Source of the DNA: CALITV01 sp964415795 | Lineage (GTDB): Bacteria > UBP6 > UBA1177 > JAKLFG01 | Direction of reading: 5' to 3' | Assembly: GCA_964415795.1 (NCBI GenBank) | Contig: CAYQBN010000004.1 | Span: 62,001 to 126,000, forward strand | DNA length: 64,000 nt | In this document: positions 60,153-64,000 of the stretch, piece by piece | Numbering within the stretch: position 1 is the first letter of the stretch | Layout of the letters: each line of letters begins with the position of its first letter | Translations under genes and position numbers: made by a program | The notes under the pieces: generated by a model | Database searches by the model: none | Seen by the model: only the letters and a program-made list of their open reading frames with translations | What the model was told of the DNA's origin: nothing

Positions 60153-60634
60153 GACTCGATCACCTCGCGGCTGAGCGGTCCCATGTGAGCCGCCCGTACC
60201 ACGCGGTCACGTACCAAGACGGTCGCCGGGACACCGGTTATCATGAAAGAGGAAAAAATCGGGTCGGTGCCACGATAGTTACGCCACGGCACCGAAAAGG
60301 AGCGCAGGTGATCGAGACGAATTGGTTCCTTGAGAATACCAATAATGGTCGCTCGATGCACATACGGGGTCAAGAGAGGCAGTTCGGCGACACAGGAGGA
60401 ACACCATGTCGCCCAAAAATGGAGAAAGACCACCCCCTCTGGCAGAGGTACCTGCTCCTCGATACCTCGCTCCACATTGAAGAGAGTCAGTGTTTCCACG
60501 CGCCTCCCTTTCAGAAGGAAAGAGGGACCATAGAACATGAGGACATTATAACCGAGCAGAAGGACCGTCAGTACCACGATTGCCACGACTATCCAGCGAT
60601 CCCGCCGCGCAGTGCGACCCTCGACCGGTGTCAT
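60131..60634 (-). CDS. membrane-anchored TlpA/ResA-like thioredoxin
   Basis: 167-residue thioredoxin-fold protein with one N-terminal helix (WIVVAIVVLTVLLLGYNVLMF). The active site is FWATWCSSCVAELP (CSSC, about residues 76-79), and the cis-Pro is in TGVPATVLV. Such proteins reduce or shuffle disulfides in the periplasm, for example for cytochrome maturation. Here no ccm genes are near, and the partner gene encodes a Cys-containing lipoprotein. It overlaps that gene by 22 bp. Confidence 0.9.
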   Translation of the reverse strand: MTPVEGRTARRDRWIVVAIVVLTVLLLGYNVLMFYGPSFLLKGRRVETLTLFNVERGIEEQVPLPEGVVFLHFWATWCSSCVAELPLLTPYVHRATIIGILKEPIRLDHLRSFSVPWRNYRGTDPIFSSFMITGVPATVLVRDRVVRAAHMGPLSREVIESWLNESY

Positions 60635-60641
60635 GACAGAT

Positions 60642-61052
60642 TCAGTGAAAGATGCTCTGGTGTTCGACGAAGATGCAACGGTTCATGATGTAGGGAATGC
60701 CGGCCGCCTTGAGGATTTCTTCCGCCTTCTCTCCATAGATCCCCAGTTGGGCCCAGAAGAAACGGCATCCCCGTTCCACTGCCTGACGGGCAACCTCTTC
60801 GAGATATTCGGAACGCCGGAACACATTCACGATGTCGATGGTGATCTCCCTCGGTATAGAGAGAAGGTCAGGGTAACTCTTTTCCCCCCACAGTTCGGGG
60901 ATGTTCGGGTTCACCGGAATAACGCGATAGCCCGCCTCGTTCTTGAGATATTTTCCGATGCGGTGCGAGGTACGCGCCGGATTATCGGATAATCCGACGA
61001 TAGCGATCGTGCGCGTCTCTTCGAAGACTTTCTTGAGATCGGCGTGGAACAC
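60642..61052 (-). CDS. CoA-binding domain protein (YccU-like)
   Basis: 136-residue Rossmann-fold protein of the CoA-binding family. Features are IAIVGLSDNPARTSHRIGKYL, YRVIPVNPNIPELWGEKSYPDL and the C-terminal GCRFFWAQLGIY and NRCIFVEH. The fold binds CoA in succinyl-CoA synthetase relatives, but stand-alone members have no known reaction. The start is GTG after AAGGAGGAG. It precedes the thioredoxin gene by 7 bp. Confidence 0.92.
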   Translation of the reverse strand: MFHADLKKVFEETRTIAIVGLSDNPARTSHRIGKYLKNEAGYRVIPVNPNIPELWGEKSYPDLLSIPREITIDIVNVFRRSEYLEEVARQAVERGCRFFWAQLGIYGEKAEEILKAAGIPYIMNRCIFVEHQSIFH

Positions 61053-61105
61053 GGGTACTCCTCCTTGCAGATGACAAGAGAGGTTTTATCACAGGCGTCA
61101 AGGCG

Positions 61106-61134
61106 TTGCAATAAAATTTCTTTCAGGGTATAGT
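61106..61134 (+). promoter_or_regulatory. promoter of pgi
   Basis: TTGCAA (61106-61111), a 17-bp spacer and TATAGT (61129-61134), 33 bp before the pgi ATG. Confidence 0.7.
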
Positions 61135-61167
61135 CGTTCCCGTGTTCATGTCTTCAGAGGTGTGCCC

Positions 61168-62823
61168 ATGTTCCCCAAAATCGACCCGCGTACCACCGCC
61201 GCTTGGCGAGCGCTGGAGGATCACTACGAGCAGATGCGCGATGTGGTAATGAAAGATCTCTTCGCCGCCGATCCCCGCCGGTCAGAACGCTTTTCCCTCA
61301 GGATCGAGGATATGTTCGTGGACTACTCGAAGAACATCGTCACCGACGAGACGATGCGGTTGCTTATCCGCCTTGCCGCCGACTGCCGGCTCGCCGATGC
61401 GGTCGCCGCGCTGTTCAACGGGGAACACATCAACGAAACGGAGGACCGCGCAGTCTTCCATGTGGCACTCCGAAATCGATCCGAGCGGCCAATGTATGTG
61501 GACGGTCGCGATGTCATGCCAGAGGTACGCCGTGTTCTCCAACAAATGCGGGAATTTTCCGAGAAACTTCTCTCCGGTGCGTGGCGCGGCCACAGCGGTC
61601 GCCGTATCACCGATATCGTGAACATCGGTATCGGGGGCTCCGATCTCGGACCGGTCATGGTCACCGAGGCGCTCCGGCCCTATTGGCATGGTGCCATCAC
61701 GCCGCACTTCGTATCCAACATCGATGCGACCCACATCGTGGAGACGCTTCGAAAATTGAACCCTGAGACGACCCTTTTCATCGTCTCTTCGAAGACCTTC
61801 ACCACGCAGGAAACGATGACCAATGCCGCCACCGCCCGCCGGTGGCTCCTCGACGCACTTAAGGACGAACGCGCCGTGGCCAAGCACTTTGTCGCCGTCT
61901 CGACCAACGCTACCGAGGTCGCCAAATTCGGCATAGACACCACCAACATGTTCGAGTTCTGGGACTGGGTGGGCGGGCGCTACTCGGTCTGGTCGGCGAT
62001 CGGTCTTTCGATCGCCTGCGCCATCGGCTTCGAGCGTTTCGAAGAACTGCTCGAGGGTGGCTTTGTAATGGACGAACATTTCCGAACTTCGTCCTTCGAG
62101 CACAACGCCCCGGTTATCCTCGCACTTATTGGCATTTGGTATGGCAACTTTTTCGGCGCCCACAGCGAAGCGATCCTCCCCTACGATCAGTATCTCCACC
62201 GTTTCCCTGCCTACTTCCAGCAGGGCAACATGGAATCAAACGGCAAATCAGTGGACCGGAACGGGCGCTTCGTGGACTACGAGACCGGGCCGATCATCTG
62301 GGGAGAGCCGGGCACCAACGGTCAACACGCCTTCTATCAACTCATCCATCAGGGGACCAAACTGGTACCGTGTGACTTCATCGCCTTCGCGCAGAGTCAC
62401 AACCCTGTCGGCGACCACCACGAGAAACTGCTCGCGAACTTCTTCGCCCAGACCGAGGCACTCATGCGCGGCAAAACGGCCGACGAGGTACGCGTAGAGA
62501 TGCACCGTGCCGGCAAGAGCGATGCCGAGATAGAGCGGGTGCTCCCTTACCGCGTCTTCACGGGGAACCGCCCCACCAACTCGATCCTCTGCCGCAAACT
62601 CACACCGCGGACCCTTGGAATGCTCATTGCTCTCTACGAGCACAAGATATTCACCCAAGGGGTCATCTGGAACATCTACAGTTTCGACCAGTGGGGCGTC
62701 GAACTCGGCAAACAACTGGCCAATAAGATACTTCCCGAACTGACAGGAGAAGCGAAGGTCTCTTCACACGACTCCTCCACCAACGGACTTATCAACACCT
62801 ACAAACAGTGGCGGAAGGGGTGA
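61168..62823 (+). CDS. pgi: glucose-6-phosphate isomerase
   Basis: 551-residue phosphoglucose isomerase that interconverts glucose 6-phosphate and fructose 6-phosphate. Motifs include IGIGGSDLGPVMV, FVSNIDATHI, SSKTFTTQETMTNA, the family signature in GGRYSVWSAIGLS and the C-terminal QWGVELGK. The catalytic Glu is in QGNMESNGKS. ATG 61168 is chosen because AGAGG lies 7 bases upstream and homology begins there; the GTG two codons before is less likely. It starts a pgi-nfo-glycosyltransferase unit. Confidence 0.97.
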   Translation: MFPKIDPRTTAAWRALEDHYEQMRDVVMKDLFAADPRRSERFSLRIEDMFVDYSKNIVTDETMRLLIRLAADCRLADAVAALFNGEHINETEDRAVFHVALRNRSERPMYVDGRDVMPEVRRVLQQMREFSEKLLSGAWRGHSGRRITDIVNIGIGGSDLGPVMVTEALRPYWHGAITPHFVSNIDATHIVETLRKLNPETTLFIVSSKTFTTQETMTNAATARRWLLDALKDERAVAKHFVAVSTNATEVAKFGIDTTNMFEFWDWVGGRYSVWSAIGLSIACAIGFERFEELLEGGFVMDEHFRTSSFEHNAPVILALIGIWYGNFFGAHSEAILPYDQYLHRFPAYFQQGNMESNGKSVDRNGRFVDYETGPIIWGEPGTNGQHAFYQLIHQGTKLVPCDFIAFAQSHNPVGDHHEKLLANFFAQTEALMRGKTADEVRVEMHRAGKSDAEIERVLPYRVFTGNRPTNSILCRKLTPRTLGMLIALYEHKIFTQGVIWNIYSFDQWGVELGKQLANKILPELTGEAKVSSHDSSTNGLINTYKQWRKG

Positions 62824-62824
62824 C

Positions 62825-63676
62825 ATGAAGTATGTAGGAGCCCATGTCAGCGCGGCGGGTGGCGTTGAAACGGCTCCCCGCAACGCCCACGCGATCGGCG
62901 CAAATGCTTTTGCGCTCTTTACCCGCAACCAGAAACAGTGGAGCCCCAAACCGCTCAGCGGAAAGAACATTGCGGCATTCAAACAGACATGCGCCGAACT
63001 CGGATTCGGCCCCGATCAGATACTGGCGCACGACGGATACCTCATCAATCTCGGCCACCCCGAAGAGGAAGGCCTCATGCGCTCGCGCGCAGCGTTCCTC
63101 GACGAAATGAAACGTTGCGAACTGCTCGGCATTCGCTATCTCAACTTTCACCCCGGGAGTCACCTTGGCAAAATAAGTGAGGAAGAATGCCTTTCCCGGA
63201 TCGCCGACTCGGTGAACATCGCCCTCTCGCAAACGACCTCTGTCGTCGCCGTGATCGAGAATACCGCCGGTCAGGGCACCAATGTCGGCTACCGCTTTGA
63301 ACACCTCGCCGCCATCATCGCGCAGGTCAAAGACAAAAGCCGCGTCGGCGTTTGCCTCGACACCGCTCACACCTATGCCGCCGGCTACGATATCAACAGC
63401 AAGAACGGATACGAGGCACTGTGGCGAGAGTTCGACCGCATCGTGGGGCTCTCCTACCTCCGCGGTATGCACCTCAACGACACCAAGAAAGCACTCGGCA
63501 GCCGCGTTGACCGGCACGAGCACCTTCGCGAGGGACTCCTCGATATCGCGCTGTTTGAGCGCATTATGAACGACCCGCGACTCGACGGTATGCCGCTCAT
63601 TCTCGAAACGCCCGACGAAACGAAATGGGCGGGAGAGATCGCGCTCCTGCGTTCCCTCGAGAAATCGACGGCATGA
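62825..63676 (+). CDS. nfo: endonuclease IV (AP endonuclease)
   Basis: 283-residue zinc-dependent AP endonuclease for base-excision repair. The TIM-barrel signatures are YVGAHVSAAGGVE, FALFTRNQKQW, LNFHPGSHLG, IENTAGQGTNVG, CLDTAHTYAAGYD and HLNDTKKALGSRVDRHEHLREG, with the expected His, Glu and Asp zinc ligands. It starts 1 bp after pgi and overlaps the next gene by ATGA. Confidence 0.97.
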   Translation: MKYVGAHVSAAGGVETAPRNAHAIGANAFALFTRNQKQWSPKPLSGKNIAAFKQTCAELGFGPDQILAHDGYLINLGHPEEEGLMRSRAAFLDEMKRCELLGIRYLNFHPGSHLGKISEEECLSRIADSVNIALSQTTSVVAVIENTAGQGTNVGYRFEHLAAIIAQVKDKSRVGVCLDTAHTYAAGYDINSKNGYEALWREFDRIVGLSYLRGMHLNDTKKALGSRVDRHEHLREGLLDIALFERIMNDPRLDGMPLILETPDETKWAGEIALLRSLEKSTA

Positions 63677-64000
63677 ACGCACCGATAGCCCTCTTCGCCT
63701 ACAACCGCCCTGACCACCTGCGCCGGACGATCGCGGCGTTCGCCGATAATCCGCAGGCGAGAAAGAGCATCCTTTTCGCGTTCTCCGATGGCCCCCGGAC
63801 CGATGAAGAGGTCGCCAAGGTCGCCGAGGTGCGCCGCATCCTCCAGAGTATCACCGGCTTCCATCGCGTCGAAATAGTCGAGGCACCTTCGAACAAGGGT
63901 CTCGCGAACTCGATCATCACCGGCGTTTCGCAGGTGCTTGCCCATCACGAGCGCATCATTGTGCTCGAGGACGACCTTGAAGTCTCGCCGATGCTCCTCG
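63673..64000 (+). CDS. glycosyltransferase-like protein, N-terminal part (runs off window)
   Basis: An open frame of 109 codons to the window edge. It starts by an ATGA overlap with nfo. The opening MNAPIALFAYNRPDHLRRTI, the SDGP segment and the DxD-like VLEDDLEVSP near residue 103 resemble GT-A-fold glycosyltransferases (family 2 or GNT-I-like). The catalytic base region is outside the window. A role in surface polysaccharide assembly is inferred only from family. Confidence 0.8.
   Translation, partial: MNAPIALFAYNRPDHLRRTIAAFADNPQARKSILFAFSDGPRTDEEVAKVAEVRRILQSITGFHRVEIVEAPSNKGLANSIITGVSQVLAHHERIIVLEDDLEVSPMLL

Overview
The window is a dense, moderately GC-rich bacterial chromosome segment with about 57 protein genes, one tRNA, no mobile element and no CRISPR array. 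Genes run in tight operons joined by 4-bp ATGA overlaps. Periplasmic SurA- and PrsA-type foldases, a candidate beta-barrel protein, AmiC-type amidase and many lipoproteins indicate a diderm cell. Hcp, an Stn/Hnd-like NADH:ferredoxin module, a 2-hydroxyacyl-CoA dehydratase activase fusion and absence of respiratory complexes suggest a strict anaerobe. Large lipoproteins with CGNG cysteine repeats, acidic linkers, a ZU5 domain and MopE-type calcium motifs resemble those of Myxococcota and other former Deltaproteobacteria. That placement is inference from gene style.

Layout: 1-2.7 kb (minus) ferredoxin-hcp-cupin nitrosative-stress operon. 2.9-9.5 kb (plus) asparaginase-era-secreted protein-der-yihY-DUF11-like surface protein. 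9.5-13.5 kb (minus) dnaG-rpoD macromolecular synthesis operon. 13.7-17.9 kb (plus) a three-gene flavin/Fe-S electron-bifurcation module (StnABC-like), followed by tRNA-Ala(CGC) with its own promoter and urocanate hydratase. 20.1-25.6 kb (minus) an envelope operon: PrsA-like lipoprotein, SurA-like chaperone, putative beta-barrel, amidase, TauE-type permease. 25.7-29.6 kb (minus) cysE/epsC, an LTA-synthase-like sulfatase-fold enzyme, an M23 peptidase. 29.8-34.0 kb (minus) a 1395-residue activase/dehydratase fusion. 34.0-37.3 kb (minus) rpsO-pnp-dut-fmdB. 37.4-41.2 kb (minus) panC-aminotransferase-folK-small protein-nucleoside recognition protein. 41.4 kb (plus) a MarR-like regulator containing a 17-A run. 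41.8-46.4 kb two large divergent cysteine-rich lipoproteins. 46.4-52.0 kb a hypothetical, AmpG-like MFS, cutA, UDP-glucuronate epimerase, UMF1-type MFS, class C acid phosphatase. 52.1-58.2 kb (plus) ffh-rpsP-khpA-rimM-trmD-RNA methyltransferase-rplS-hypothetical-ribD. 58.2-61.1 kb (minus) CoA-binding protein, TlpA-like thioredoxin, PPC-domain lipoprotein. 61.2-64 kb (plus) pgi, nfo and a truncated glycosyltransferase.

Metabolically, asparaginase, urocanate hydratase and the 2-hydroxyacyl-CoA dehydratase activase would fit amino-acid fermentation, and the Stn-like complex would balance NADH, NADPH and ferredoxin pools. Promoters are easy to read: many intergenic regions carry TTGACA/T-like -35 and TATAAT-like -10 boxes 16-17 bp apart, consistent with the RpoD encoded here. 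The signals most worth a second look are the A17 run inside the MarR-like gene, inverted repeats built into the dnaG and rpsO promoters, the Stn-like operon with no hydrogenase subunit beside it, and the lipoprotein carrying seven disintegrin-like cassettes plus a GDPIMA repeat.
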